From Nageia nagi (taxonomy: Eukaryota > Pinophyta), in assembly GCA_050084985.1 (NCBI GenBank), contig JBITNC010000001.1:156054001-156118000 (forward strand): 64,000 nucleotides of DNA, in the 5' to 3' direction. The notes below the pieces were generated by a model. It did no database searches. It had not been told where the DNA came from and saw only the letters and a program-made list of their open reading frames with translations. The position numbers were made by a program, and so were the translations under genes. The number at the start of each line of letters is the position of its first letter. Position 1 is the first letter of the stretch. Positions 25,890 to 39,324 of the stretch are shown here, one piece after another.

Positions 25890-27750
25890 AATAAATTTAA
25901 AATAGGGTTATGGTTATGATTTATAGGCTATAGTAAGGGTTATGGTTAGGGTTAGGGATTAGGGTATATGGTTTAGGTTTTAGTGGTTACAATTAGGGTT
26001 TAAGGGTTAGGGTATGAGGTTATGGTTATAAATTATGGGATTATAATTTTTAAATAATATAAAAATTTAATTTTAAAATAATATAAATTTTATAGATATT
26101 AAAATTTTAATATTATAATTTATAATTTTAAATTTATAAATTTTAATTTTAAAATAATATAAATTTTAAAACAATAAGGGTTTGGGTTAGGGGTAAGCAT
26201 TTGGAGTTAGGGTAAGGGGTTAAGAGTTAGGGTTATTTTTATTGTTATGGTTAAGATTATAGTTATAAAGTTTAGGGTTATGATTAGGGTTATTGTTACA
26301 ATTTAGGGGTTATAGTTAGGGTTAGGGGTAAGCATTAAGGGTTAAGGTTTAGGGTTATAGTTAAAGATTAAGGTTTAATGATTAGGGTTTGGGGTTATGG
26401 TTAGGGTTACGATTTTGATTAGGGTTATGGTTACAATTTAGGGGTTATAGTTAAGGTTATGGGTAAGCATTAAGGGTTTGGATTAGGGTTTAATTGGTAG
26501 GGGTTTGCATTAAAGGTAATGGTTTAGGGGTTAGGTTTTAAAGGTTAAGGGTTACAATTAGGATTTAAGTGTTAGGGTTTTGGGTTAGGGTTAAGGTTTG
26601 GGGTTATAGTCATAGTTAGAGTTATAGTTATAAATTTTGGGGTTACAAATTTTTAAATAATATAAATTTTTAATTTTAAAATAATATAAATTTAATAAAC
26701 TTTTAATTTTATATATTATAATCTATAATTTTAATTTTTCAAGCATTATGGGTTAAGGGTTTGGGTAAAGGGTTAGGGTTGGGATGATGGTTATGATTTA
26801 GGGGTTAGGGATTTAGGTTAAGGGTTAGGGTTTAAGTGTTAGGGGTTTGCATTTGGGTTAGGGGTTAGTGTGTAAGGGTTAAGTGTTAAGGGTTACAATT
26901 GGTTAAGGGTTATGATTAGGGGTTAGGGTTTAGGATTAAGGTTAGAGTTTAAGGGTTAGAGTTTGGAGTTATGGTTATAAATTTTAGGGTTATAATTTTT
27001 AAATAATATATAAATTTTATTATAATTTAATAAATTTTAATTTTAAAAAAGTTTAATGTTAAAATAATATAAATTTTAAAATAGTAAGGGTTTGGATTAG
27101 GGGTAAGCTTTAGGGGTTAAGGGTTAGGGTTTGGGTTTAGGGTTAAGGTTTAAGGGTTTGGGTTAGGGGTTAGGTTTTAAGGGTTATAATTAGGGTTTAA
27201 GGGTTAGGGCTTAGGGTAAGGGATTAGGTTTGGGGTTTAGGGTTAGGGTTAGGGTTTAAGAATTAGGGTTTAGGGTAAGGGTTAGGGTTTAGAGTTAGGG
27301 TTAGGGTTAAGGTTTGGGTTAGAATTAGGGTTACTATTAGAGTTATAATTATAAATTTTATGCTTACAATTTTTAAATAATATAAAATTTTAATTTTAAA
27401 ATAATATAATTTTATAAAATTTTAATTTTGTATATTATAATTTATAATTTTAATTTTATAAGCATTAAGGGTTAGGAGTTTGGATAAAGATTTAGAGTTT
27501 AGGGTTATGGTTATGATTTAGTGGTTAGGGGTTTGGGTTAAGGGTTAGGGTTAGGTTTTAGGATTTAAGGGTTAGGGGTTAGTATTAGGGTTAGGCATTA
27601 AGGGTTACATCTTAGGGTTAGGGTTTATGGTTAAGGTTAAGGTTAGGGTTTAGGGGTTAAGGGTTATAGTTATGGTTTAAGGGTTAGGGGTTTAGGTTTA
27701 GGTTAGGTTTTAAGGGTTATAATTAAGGTTTAAGGGTTAGGAGTTTGAAA
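25890..27750. repeat. Interstitial telomere-like array with AT-rich spacers
   Basis: About 1.9 kb dominated by GGGTTA/GGGTTTA units, a degenerate mix of the plant 7-mer TTTAGGG and a 6-mer TTAGGG, all G-rich on the plus strand. Blocks are separated by a recurring AT-rich spacer of about 100 bp with the theme TTTTTAAATAATATAAA followed by AATTTTAAAATAATATAAA at about 26040, 26650, 26995 and 27365. This makes a composite higher-order pattern, not a simple telomere. Such internal arrays are known near centromeres and at old chromosome rearrangements in plants. Confidence 0.9.
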
Positions 27751-27759
27751 TATTTAGGA

Positions 27760-28560
27760 TTAGTACTTTATATGAACATCCACAAAATTACCAAATAAAA
27801 TTAAAACATAAAAAAGATACACATAATAACAACAACAAAAACCACAAAATCAAAACTCAAATGATCATGACAAATTTTATAATACTTTGTCTATTATAAA
27901 CAAATAACTCAATACTCAAACTAGGAAGAGAGTCCATCAAAACTCTTACAAAATTTCCAACATGCAGACACAAAAAAACTATCTTTTAAAACTAAATTCA
28001 AGAAGACAAATACCTACATTAGAAACTCATATACCAAATACTAAATCTTCTTACCAAACAACTCTTATGTTGTCTTCCTACCAATAATAACCATCATCCA
28101 AAAAAATAACCTTGCCTACTATTTTCTTCTAAAATAATATGTAAATCCTAAATGTTACAAGTTGCATGTATATTATCTCAACATCTGATGCAAGTATTGC
28201 AATCTTTCACACGTTACAATCCTCTAATAGATTTTACTTTATCCTTACTTGGAATAATACCCAATGGAATTTTCTAAACTACCTTAAACTTGATGTCCCT
28301 TCTCAGTATTGGCTAGAGATGTTCTACTACCAAGTCCAAAGTGCATGAAACCAACATCATCATACAAACATTTTATGTTAGGAATTTGTAAAAAAAAATC
28401 AAGCTTAAGATATTAAGTTTAATTAAAATATAATGATGTTAGGATTAATTTTTTTAATTTATGATAAGAGGTTTAATTATTATTTTTATTTATGACATGA
28501 ATTTTATTTTTTTATTTATTTATGACATAAAGTTTCATATTGATGATATTAAATTTTTGA
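27760..28560. other. No recognisable gene
   Basis: AT-rich; short frames only. No domain or repeat class recognised. Confidence 0.4.
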
Positions 28561-29104
28561 TTACCTTTATTTAGTGATGATCATGATGTGATAGAAAAGA
28601 CATGGAAAGGATCGATTACCTCATGATATGACAAAGGAAAAGAAAGCACTAGTAAGTATCAAATTTATTAATGTACTATCAATAAATTTTAATTAATGCT
28701 TTGATTTTATAAGGAAAATAACTTTTTTTTTTTGGTTTTTAAAGGAGAGTTATGAAATCAATGTTTAAAGTTATGAAGATAATATTTACAACAAAAGAAA
28801 TGGAGTAAGATTTAGGTATGAAGACTTCTTTTAGACCTACAACTGCTATAAGCATTAGATCACACCCTCCAAGCACTCCACATGGTAATATTTTTTAATG
28901 ATTTGTTAATTTTTTTATATATGAATGAAGTAATATTATTAAATTATTTATTTTTGAATTTATTAAAGTGACATTATTTTTGAAAGTTCAAAGTCAGTTA
29001 ATCAAGAGCCCTCTATATTTTCAACATCAAAGGGAGAAAAGGGGATTGAAATAAAGGTAAAAGGATACAATGAAGTCAAGCATGATGAAGATGGTACTAG
29101 TTGA

Positions 29105-29154
<50 letters not shown>

Positions 29155-29760
29155 TTAATTTACTAATTTTTTAAAATATTTTTCAAGAAAATTTTATGAT
29201 TACCTCAAGGATGTTGCATACCTATATTTTGATGCAACATTGGATATGAAATGGAATAAAAAATATAAAAAAGTATTTTTTTTTAATTATTATTAATAAT
29301 AATTTATAAAAATATTTTTAGTGATATTTAAAAATTTATTTAATAAAAAAGAAAACTATTTTTTTTATTTTTTTTGTATTTTACAACCAAAAGATACATA
29401 GAAAAGCTTCTACTAGATGATTGCATGGGTGCTCGACCACCAGCATGCACCAAGCAAGTTTGGAAATAAATGGTCAAAAAAGTAAATGGTGATGAATGGC
29501 ATTGAAATTCTAGATGAAACCTCATTATGGTAAAAATATTCATCTATGCACACTTTTATTATATCAAAATTAGTTGATGGTATGTATTGTATTGGTAGCA
29601 TAAGAAAACATGGAGTTGATGCTATATTATTTAGTATATTTGTAAATTATTTAATATTTTAAAAGAAATAGTTAATTAATGGTACTATTATTTAATTAAA
29701 AATATATTTTTTTGTAGTAAAAAATATTTGAAAGACTCTCAACATCAAAGGAATTAGCTT
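28560..29760 (+). other. Possible decayed intron-containing gene or DNA transposon piece
   Basis: Several short less AT-rich blocks (28590-28660, 28745-28880, 28985-29100, 29400-29540) sit between very AT/T-rich stretches that begin with GTAA-type and end with AG-type bases, as plant introns do. Reading such as RYIEKLLLDDCMGARPPACT (29393-29452) looks protein-like. I cannot place it in a family. Low-confidence call. Confidence 0.2.
29110..29156. repeat. (TA)n microsatellite
   Basis: About 20 TA units with one CA interruption at the right end. Confidence 0.95.
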
Positions 29761-30590
29761 ATGGACTTAAATAAGGTATCAATAAACTGATCACATTGGT
29801 GGAGGTAAGTAATCAATGATATTTTATAAGATTTTAACTCATTTTATAATAAATTAAGATTTTTAATTTCTATTTATTTACTAACATTTAAATTTCATTT
29901 TAATTACAATAAGATGCATCATTAGGGTTAGTATAGGTTAAGGATTAGATTACTATGAATGAGATTGCTGAGGATAGGAGTGGTCAAGTTCATGGTGATG
30001 ATGTGATGGACTACTCCCTAAGGTTGCATCCTTGTAGGATGTTTTATTTGCATTCATTTATGAAATTACATTTTGAATACTATAGTGCTATGGGAGGGTT
30101 CCTTATGTGTGTTAAGGCTCTACCTTTCTCATACTTCCATATTTTTATCCATTATCTTATGTAGGGGTAGGAGAATTTATTCATGCATACTCATGTTAGT
30201 CTTGGAAAAGATTTGAGATTATAAGTTTGGGGCAGGCCCAAGATCATAATCCATTAAGATCTTAATTAATTTATACATCATCCCTTGCATTTATTATTTT
30301 GGTATGATTTCATATAGTTAGTAGCTAAATTAGATGTTAATCTAACCTAAATTTTAACCTAAGCTAGTATCATTATTATTGATATTATTGTTATTTTAAT
30401 AAATTTATTTTATTAAACCTAAACTTAATGTTATTACCTAATACCTACCTGCCTAACCACTTAACTCTAATACCTAACATTCTATTTTCATTCCCGCAAC
30501 CATAGCCTAAATTGCATATAAAATATTCTAAACCTAAATTTAGAACATTCTAAAACCCTAATCATTATGTCATGAGCTAAGCATGGGGAA
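29760..30590. other. No recognisable gene
   Basis: AT-rich, with a 69-codon frame at 29955-30164 that shows no family feature. Nothing supported. Confidence 0.4.
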
Positions 30591-33500
30591 AGAAGAGGTG
30601 TTATAATTAGTCTTTTCGATGAAATTTTTGCATGAACTAGTTTTTCATACATTCATAATATAAAATGATCTCATAATAGCTTATTACTCCTCCTCTAAGC
30701 TTTAATTTGTGCACTTAATTAGTCAATTATGCTTCATAAATCCCTCATTGTTAATTCTCTTTCATTCAATGCCATGGAATTCAGTATCAAAGGAATAGAA
30801 TTTAAGGATATGTCCATCAATTGTGAATTTAGAATGCATACCCATGGGTTAATAAATTGCATGTTGCTCACTATATTTGGTGTTTAAGGGAGGGGAAGGT
30901 GAAAAAATTTGATGCATTGGTATATAAGTCTCAAATGGCCATAGATGGAATACTTCAGGTTGTTGTTGATTACCAAGCATGAGAAAATCAATTCATGATC
31001 TTTACAAACCTAGTAGGGCTCTCACCTTTTCTTAAGTTGATTAAATTGTTAAGTAAATTATTAGGTATGGAAGTTTAAAGTTTTATTGTATTTCATGAAT
31101 GGTTTCCTTTGTTATTACTCCATATTTGTTGGGAATGTTGCTATGGATATGAAATGGGTATTAGGATTTATACATTTGGTCATTTGCAAAAAATATTTAA
31201 GTGTTATTTATTTTAAAGACCATTACATTTCATAGAAGATTATATTTAGGCATTTGTATTGATATTATTGTTTCATTTTTATGCATCTGGAAGGAGTTCA
31301 ATTTCTCATTGTTATATTACATATGCATATAGTTTTAGTAGTAGCTTAAAGAGATAGAACCTTAGGCTATCACTCATCTTGTACCCCTCTATGTGATGGA
31401 GATTATACCCTTCAATAGTTGTGCATTACACACTAACCTTGTTGCATTAGAATAAAACCTTAACAATCCTTTCCCATGGCATTACTTGCATAAGGAAATA
31501 CAACATCTACTATGAGGATGGAGAGTTTATTTTAGAAATTAATTTATCAAAATGCATTGCATAGGATATGGTATTTGGCATTATATTGAAGAATTACTCA
31601 TTCAATTTGTAATGCTTCACCTTATCCCAACTTTACCTAAAACTTAAAAATTTAGACCTATTTTTTTATTTATAATATTTAACACTCAAATAAATTAGGA
31701 ATGATAAAAGGTGATCCACATGAACATGTCAATGTTGCTAGCTAGTCAACATTCATGTGTTAGAATTTGGCTAGGTCTTGATACCATGTTTTTAGTGTTC
31801 ACTACCATAACCCTTCATATATTAGGTTAGATTCCTAACTATTATCCTACAATTGTACTCTATTAACTAATCATATATGAATTTCAATTTGATAATGATG
31901 TTATGGTTTTCTACTTGGGGATCATATCACCCAAGAGAATGCTCATCCACTAGGTTAAACATCCTCACTTGATGAATAATCCTTCATAATCATAGTTGCA
32001 AATAGATTTTCCTAAATAAATCTCCATATAATATGGATTTAGCATCATCGACTTATGGAACATTTTTCATACTTCTACATGCTTAATTGCAAGAGGTATG
32101 ACAACTAGTTACCCTCACCTAGTAACTCAATTTTGTTAGTTACCACCCTCATCTGATAACCTATTGAGGGTATAGGACACTTTCCTTCCCATATATATTG
32201 GTTAGGCTCACCATATTTTTTTACATCCCCATGTCCATATCTTAGGGATATGTGGATATTAAAGTAATATCCTTAAGTGGTTTGTTTATTATAGTTAGCT
32301 TATTTCAAATATTATAAAATAAAAACCATCCCCACTTATTGTTCCTAGATATAACTAGTCTTGAATAAATTATTAGTATTTTAGGTTTGCATGCTTGAAT
32401 AATACAAGGAGTAGGATGTTTTGAACATATAATTATCACATCACTTTATGCATCAATTGAATTACACAATGATAATCATATTAACTGAGGAATAACAATA
32501 ATTACATCAAACATGCATGAGAAGATACAAAATAAAGCTTATTCATGAAGCCAATATAGAATATATAATATTATCTCTTTTCAATTATTCCATATGCATA
32601 ATACAACAAAAATAATAATACTTTAAAAGTACAATACTTTCCAAAGAATAATAACAAATCCTAAGATGCTTTCAAAGGTAGCTACTCCTAGCAAGGGAGT
32701 GCGACATAGAGTATTTCATACTCAGGGAGTATTTTTGGTTGACATATTTTTTTATCATCTAGCAAACCTATGAAAATAATGGTTTGTCTAATTCCCTTTT
32801 CAACCTCAAATTCCTAACCATTTAAAGATCTATGGATTTCCAAATATTACTTCAATTTGTTATGTAATTTAGTATTATTAACTAATTATTTCATTTGAAT
32901 GATCCCTTTTTATTAATCTAAGGTTACATTCTCATCATTTTTATTTTAGGGTATTACACCTATCATTTAGATTTCTAATAATCTTAAATATAATGATCCC
33001 CTAATTAATATCAACTTGGTATCTCCTATGTTTGGTCTATATTTCTTTTACTATCTCATAAAATGCTAGGATGAAAGTGATATAGACTATTGTCTTTGAC
33101 CAATTATATCATTTTCTTGATAATGACTATACTTTTATCCATTATCTTGGAGTTATTTTTGTTTCTATAAAATAATGATAACATTCAAGTCAAGGATTTA
33201 TATTTTCCATTAAGGTATACCTATTTCCAATTTCATACCATGTTATCTCATAAAGAGTTTAGTATTTCTAACTAAGCTAATGTAATCAAATCACCACAAT
33301 CTTTGTAAACTATTTGGATTCTTATTTTATAATCTTTCCTTTTTAACTTTATCATTTATTTCACCATAACTAGAAATAATTACTTTTAAAATTTAATACC
33401 ATGATATCCTTTCTTTACACAAGGTATTTTAATCATAAAATGTCATGCTGTAACCCTATTTGTAAATTAAGTCATGGAAATCATCATACCATAGGATCTA

Positions 33501-34900
33501 TAATTGTTACAAGACTTGCTAAATACATCTAAATAGCCAACCTTAATTGCTTGAAATACAATTGATCACATTTGAGTTTTTATATGACATAAAGTTTGAT
33601 GGTATTACCCCATGTTTAAAGATATCATAATAGTTCTTATAAATTAAACAAACCAAATTGTAGTCCTAAACATTATATAAATCATGGAATAAATTCATAC
33701 TATGAAATTCCAAGAATTACATTTTTAGTATATCATAAATATTTTACAAAACATATAAAGGTTATACATTTTTCCACCATTGAGTCTTCATATATACAAA
33801 GTTTGATGGGATTGGTATTAACCCATAATGATCAAAAGGTCTACCCATATTATAATCCTATATCATGGAATACATCTTACTATAGTAATTTTGAAACTTA
33901 TACTCTAAAAGGATATATTCAATACATTTTTTCTTGTAAGTGAAATATAGGTTTTGATAAATTCACAATAAGTAATAGCCCATGCACAAATTTTAGAGTA
34001 ACTATGTTGCAAGAGATCTTTAAATTATCCTCGAATACTTGATAAATCATCTTAATATCTCCATCTTTCACATACATTTAAGGGAATCAGGACACTTCAG
34101 GTGTAAGTACTAGGAACAGGTTAGGAATTATTGAGGATCAAGACAACTTTTTTCATTATGAAATGCACCCTACTCTTAGATGCAACACATCTCATTCATT
34201 CAATCTTTCAAAATTAATCAATTCTATTCAAGAATATGATAATCAATTAAACATTACTCCACTCTTGATCTTAGGAGGTTTTATGTCCTCATTAGAACTA
34301 CCTCCCTTCCTCGATTATAGAGTAATTCAACCCTTTAGTCTCATCCCAAATACTTCATCATTAAATCCAAACACTTCTTCGAATACATTATTCCAAATTT
34401 ATCATAAAAATGAACCCTTGGAGTTAATTTTAGTATAATTATTATAAGTGATAATAAAGCTCATTATTCACTATATTACAAGTGTTTAAATCAATATTAA
34501 CCAAGCTCATTATATATAACAAACATACAATTTAATGGAATAACAACACTCTCTATTGATCTCGATAGGATTTAAGTCTTATTAAAGACTACCTATCTTC
34601 CTCGATTGTGGACTCAATTTCAAATATTCATAAGTCAAGAATAGTTTCACCATTTAATCTAATCATATATTTAATCATTCATGTTCCAAAGAACAATTCT
34701 TCTTTGTACAATGTTATACCAAATTTCAAATTAAAATCCAATATTTAAAAGAGATTTAGTTACTCAACCCTTTAATAAAATATTCCAAAACTATATAATT
34801 TATCCATACATTGTATTTAGCAAACTATCCCAAACATTATCATATTTATTTGTAAATACAATAAAAACCATTTTATTTATAATTGATAAAGGGACCCGTT
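30590..34900. repeat. Dispersed repeat R1, copy 2
   Basis: Same strand and order as 4380-7400. The matching anchors are given under copy 1. Here the interval between the second and third anchors is about 2.0 kb against 1.4 kb, partly because of internal tandem repeats at 33430-33960. The TTAGGAGG...CTACCTCC...CTCGATT block also recurs about 300 bp later (about 34258 and 34556), showing a second internal duplication. No coding domain was recognised. Left limit is uncertain. Confidence 0.5.
33430..33960. repeat. Degenerate tandem repeat, about 200 bp
   Basis: Two to three units. AAAGTTTGATGG(T/G)ATT occurs at about 33590 and 33797, and ATCATGGAA(T/A) at about 33474, 33681 and 33866. Located inside R1 copy 2. 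Confidence 0.55.
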
Positions 34901-36300
34901 CCATAGCTTAGTAACCAATTAGAGTTTATGAATTAAATCCTTTTTATATTGCAACGTTCAATACAAGTAAAATATGACTTCACTACGTAAAGATCATAGA
35001 TCAAAATTTATTTTTAACCCTTCGCCTTATGATTTCAATGTAGAAGAAAATCTACAAAGCTTTATGTTGAACATAGTGGAAATGGAAAATTAGTTTTGTA
35101 TGGTGAAAACGTCATCATAGACTTGCGCTGAAAAGTGAGACCATTATATTTTGCTGGGCAATGTTCACCTATGATTCAGAGTGGGGTAAGATGATTGTAC
35201 ACGGGAGTATACTACGTATAATAGCTTTAAGTCTTGTATTTTACCCCCAAACACCTTTCAAATTATGGTGACATCTTGCAGGTATTAGAATATTTAAGAT
35301 ATATAATGTCTCCATAAACGGAAGGCTCCCATTCCTATGTTCTTACTATATTTATCCCCACAACCTTAACTTTGTAAGTAATGATGATATAATCTCAAAA
35401 CAAAATATATTTCTGAGTTATGTCTGATAATTATTGCGCATAAACTCGTTATGATTACATCTACTAGAGATTGTAAAGGCTAGGAAAAATGACCTCCCAA
35501 GACAGTTTCGATGAGGGGGGGAAATCGACTAACATAGTGACCAACAAATCCCATAAAAGAGATTCCCTACATAGGAAGGCATGCATTCATATCACAGGCT
35601 AAAATGATTCAAGAATAATATTTTATATCTATAACACCTCCATGAAGAACCAACTATCATATATTTTGAAAACTAATAGGTTCACATCGTATCCAAGCAT
35701 AACATTAGGTAATGACAAACTTAGGACTCATCCATTTTTCCTCATAGTGTAAGGTTACAAGGATATACAAACTAGGATAAATATACATTTATTCCTTACA
35801 GGGATATAGAATTTCTTTGCTGAGGAAAAAGGGATTATAATTCTTTTCCTCAAACTCTTCTAATCCCATTATCATGTGCGAGGTTTTTAAAATTGAGCTA
35901 AATTCCATAGCATTCACTTTCAGGTCTTTCTAATCATAGATTTGCATGGATTAACCAAACTTTACACATTAAAAACTCACCTGAATCCTCAGATGAGTGA
36001 TAGCCTCTTGGATAAGGTACCTACTATGTAAAAGTGGAGGAAAATAATGAATTCAAACGTAAAAAGGGAAAGGGATGAAGCTTATTGTGGATGTAACAAT
36101 TTTTGAGATAACACATTGTTCATCCAAACCAAGTCTCAAACCCTTCCAGAGTACTCCCTCACCCTCCATACGGTGCAAAAAAAAGGAAAGAGGAACTACA
36201 ATTTACAAGCCTTCCCCAGGCGAATGTAAAATTTCTCAAGACTCGTTCTGCTATGGCATGGAGAGAGTCACAGGTCACAAGAAAAATACATGCTATGTTT
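34890..36300. other. Stretch with retained CpG and higher GC; no gene assigned
   Basis: This stretch keeps many CG dinucleotides (about 20 by eye, for example ACGTAAAG, TTGCGCTG, ACACGGG, GTGCGAGG), while flanking kilobases have few. Reading frames are short; the longest (36075-36302, plus) has no recognised feature. It could be a recent insertion, a less methylated region or an exon/promoter of a gene I do not recognise. Confidence 0.35.
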
Positions 36301-36309
36301 AAAGAGGAA

Positions 36310-38110
36310 TTTTACTTGAAAATAAATTATTTCAGATTCATACTCATGCAAAATTCTAAGGTATATGGGGAGGGGAATACTTTTGTTATAGGGTAGACTA
36401 ATAATTCTTTACCACTTCATCAATAGATAAAATATTTTCTACCCATCCTTAAAATTATTGCAAATAAGAATAAAATATGTTAGTGAAAAAATTGAATTTA
36501 GGCATCTAAAATATTTTACTTCAATATTCAAGATAATAAATTAATTTTTTCATATAAATTAAAAATGCATAATAAATATTTTTGTACACAATTTTATCAT
36601 CGAAGATTGCCTCTTTTGCAAAGTAAATTTTATTAGTGCATACACAAACATCAAAACATCATAGGGATCATGCTTCATGCATACCAATCATAAAATGCAA
36701 TTATGTGATCTATGATAATCTATAAGGGCTATCAGTGATTCAATGATCAATCATTTCCTCTCTTTTTGATCCATTCTCCTACCCAACTTATCTTCATTTC
36801 ACTTGGATCTCCAACTTGACTCCCACATTAAGTCCACCTATATCTTGTCTTACAAAAATCTCGAATCCAACATCAAATTGATACAAATATTATGCATATC
36901 CATTCATAAGTCATCTCATTATATAAATTATCCCAAATTCGATTCAAATCCCCTGAAGACATCTAAGTGAGGGAAAACTTTAGTGGCTAACCTATAGCCA
37001 AATGGTTAAAATCTAAGATTTTAAATTTTGGATTTGGCTATTTAGGTGGGTTCTACTTCCAACATGTTCACCTCAAATTTATTTATTTTTATAGGAAAGT
37101 ACACTTGTATTTAGAATAGATATGGTCCATTATATGCCTTAAAATTATAAATTAAAAAATATCACCAACATATTTGCAGAAAACACACACACACATATAT
37201 AATCATTCTTTAATATTCTCATCATATTCAATCTGATGGATGATATTTCTATGATGGAATTGCATAGATCATCACAAAATAAACTAAAGGTTGCAATAAG
37301 TTTTTCTCCTTTAAAAACTAGCCCAAGTAGAACAAATGTTAAAAAAAATGGAAGAACAAAAACTAAACATAGATTTAAAAAAATAAAGAGAACAATTATA
37401 TCATTATTGTGAAGTAATTTAAATTTTAACATTATAATTTTTTGAGATAAGAAAGGAAAATATATCAATTAACTATTTGAAATATTATTCATGTTACATT
37501 TATATATTTCACCTTTTTTGTAAAAGAAGTATAACATTACTTGAAATTTATCACCTTATTTTCAAACAAGTTTTGAGATTGATTACCCTCCTATTAAAAG
37601 TCATTTTTTAAGGGGACCATCTAAAAATTTTCCCTATTTGAGTCATAGTAAGTGTAATTGGGTACTTCATTACATAATTATTAATATACTGTTGTTATAC
37701 ATAGTTTGATGAATTGTTTATTGTATGTTTTATATTCTATAGGGAAATATTATTATAGGTATAATGTATTTAAGTTATTGTTATGTAAACATAATTCTTA
37801 TTATGTTATTATTATGGGTGTGATTTGTAAAAGTATTAGTGTTTGAGGATTATCATTTATATGGTTTTTGATGAATAATTACTTAATAAATATTTAATTT
37901 CTTAAGTAAAGGTGTTCACTATTGAGATTGTAAATCTCATCTCTATTGTTTAAATGAGGTACTTGTAGGAAATGGAGGGGAAACTATAGAGGACTAGCCA
38001 TAGCTAGATTCTATTCCAGTTTACTCTTTTTGAATGATCGAATTTATACTTGTACATAATTTTTGTAAAAGGGGATTTAAATTTGTATATATAAGAAGAT
38101 AAATTTGTAT
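36310..38110. other. No recognisable gene
   Basis: AT-rich. The 107-codon minus-strand frame at 37145-37468 is Phe/Leu/Ile-rich because of T-rich composition and shows no start context or family feature. Confidence 0.45.
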
Positions 38111-38119
38111 TTATACTTG

Positions 38120-38880
38120 CATAATGGAATGCTAGCTAAAGCTAAAAGATGCCAAGGAAATCCAAGTATCCTCTTTGAATCTCTCTCAGTTTACCAATAC
38201 AAAGAATGAAATCATAGAAAAAATGGTTGATCCATAAAAGAAGGATGTTGAAGAAGATCTATTGTAAATTTTACAAACATAACTATAGGAATCTCATAAA
38301 GCGATTTGATGATGACCCATTTAATCCTAATGAGAGGAGATCCTAGGAATACTAGAATCAAGTGTTCAAAACTATCAAAGATACCATATGGCCACAATTC
38401 AATACAAAGATATACTTCATGCCAAAATCATTATAGAAGGTTAAACCTAATAGTAGTGAAAATTTCTGTTGAAATGCAATATGCAAAATGCAAGTGAGGA
38501 GGTCCACCTTATAAAGGAGTAAACAATTTTTTGTAGTATGAATCACAAGGCCCTTCATTTTTTCAAAGAGCTTATAAAGCATATTCAATAGAATAGGCTA
38601 AGGCTCACCTATACATACATCTACATTTTATTCCCTTGTAAAACTTTGATTACCTAGCATGAAACTATGTATCAGATGATCTTTGTTTGTATTTTCTATA
38701 TTATCTTTAGTCTTTAGGATGTGCATCTTAGTTGCCACTTCATTTATTTTATTTACAATCAAGGTAAAGCTATATAAGTGAATTATATCTTACTTGTAAA
38801 AGGTTTCTGAGGTCTTTTCAAAATTTAGTTTTTTTAATTAATATTAAATTTACCCATTGGTTTTAGTAAAAAAAAGGTTG
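38120..38880 (+). mobile_element. Poly(A)-ended retroposon, copy 2 (5'-truncated)
   Basis: Aligns with 21310-22068 along its length and ends in AATATTAAATTTACCCATTG followed by GTTTTAGTAAAAAAAA. Only the last 0.75 kb of the element is present, as expected for 5' truncation by target-primed reverse transcription. It contains the same decayed coding-like region (for example QNHYRRLNLIVVKISVE). No target duplication was identified. Confidence 0.5.
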
Positions 38881-38889
38881 TAAAGTGTA

Positions 38890-39319
38890 TGATTGAGTTG
38901 GAACTTAAGTATGTTTATTTTGTTAAACTATCATTTGAATTAGTTGGATCTACATATTTTTTATTAACAATACTTTATGATGAACTTGTTGGTATAAATG
39001 GATTGTATCATGATAATAGTATTTGATTAATGAATTAATAAATAGTTTAATCTATTTAGTATCAGTATTGTGTTGAATTAGCATTCTTTTAATTAACTAT
39101 TATTTTTTTACAACCAAATAGGGGTATAACTATTGAGTAGCTTGGATAAAATCATGTGAATATGATGTACTATATACATATGCAATGTTATTTTGCTACA
39201 TATCCAATTAGCGGTAAATAGATATCAATACTCCTCCTATCTTCTTATATGTTTAAAAGGATTATTGATTATTCAGAACCTATAATGTTTAAATAATACT
39301 TAGATAAACATAGCAAGAT
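38890..39319. other. No recognisable gene; left flank of element B
   Basis: AT-rich unique-looking flank into which family 1 copy B inserted. It resumes after 47514. Confidence 0.4.
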
Positions 39320-39324
39320 ATATG
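39320..39324 (+). other. Target-site duplication ATATG, left copy
   Basis: Identical to 47510-47514 just outside the right LTR. Five bases is the usual duplication for Ty3/gypsy and Ty1/copia integrases. Confidence 0.85.

Noticed and set aside
25890-27750. Reading the array as a true chromosome end
   Set aside because: The units are highly degenerate, interrupted by AT-rich spacers and flanked by other DNA for tens of kilobases on both sides.
36075-36302. 75-codon frame in the CpG-retaining stretch as a gene
   Set aside because: No recognised domain, signal peptide or supporting context; kept only as part of the unexplained stretch.
37145-37468. Minus-strand 107-codon hydrophobic frame, membrane-protein-like
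   Set aside because: Composition follows from A-rich DNA on the plus strand; no start context, no homolog recognised, no conserved neighbour.
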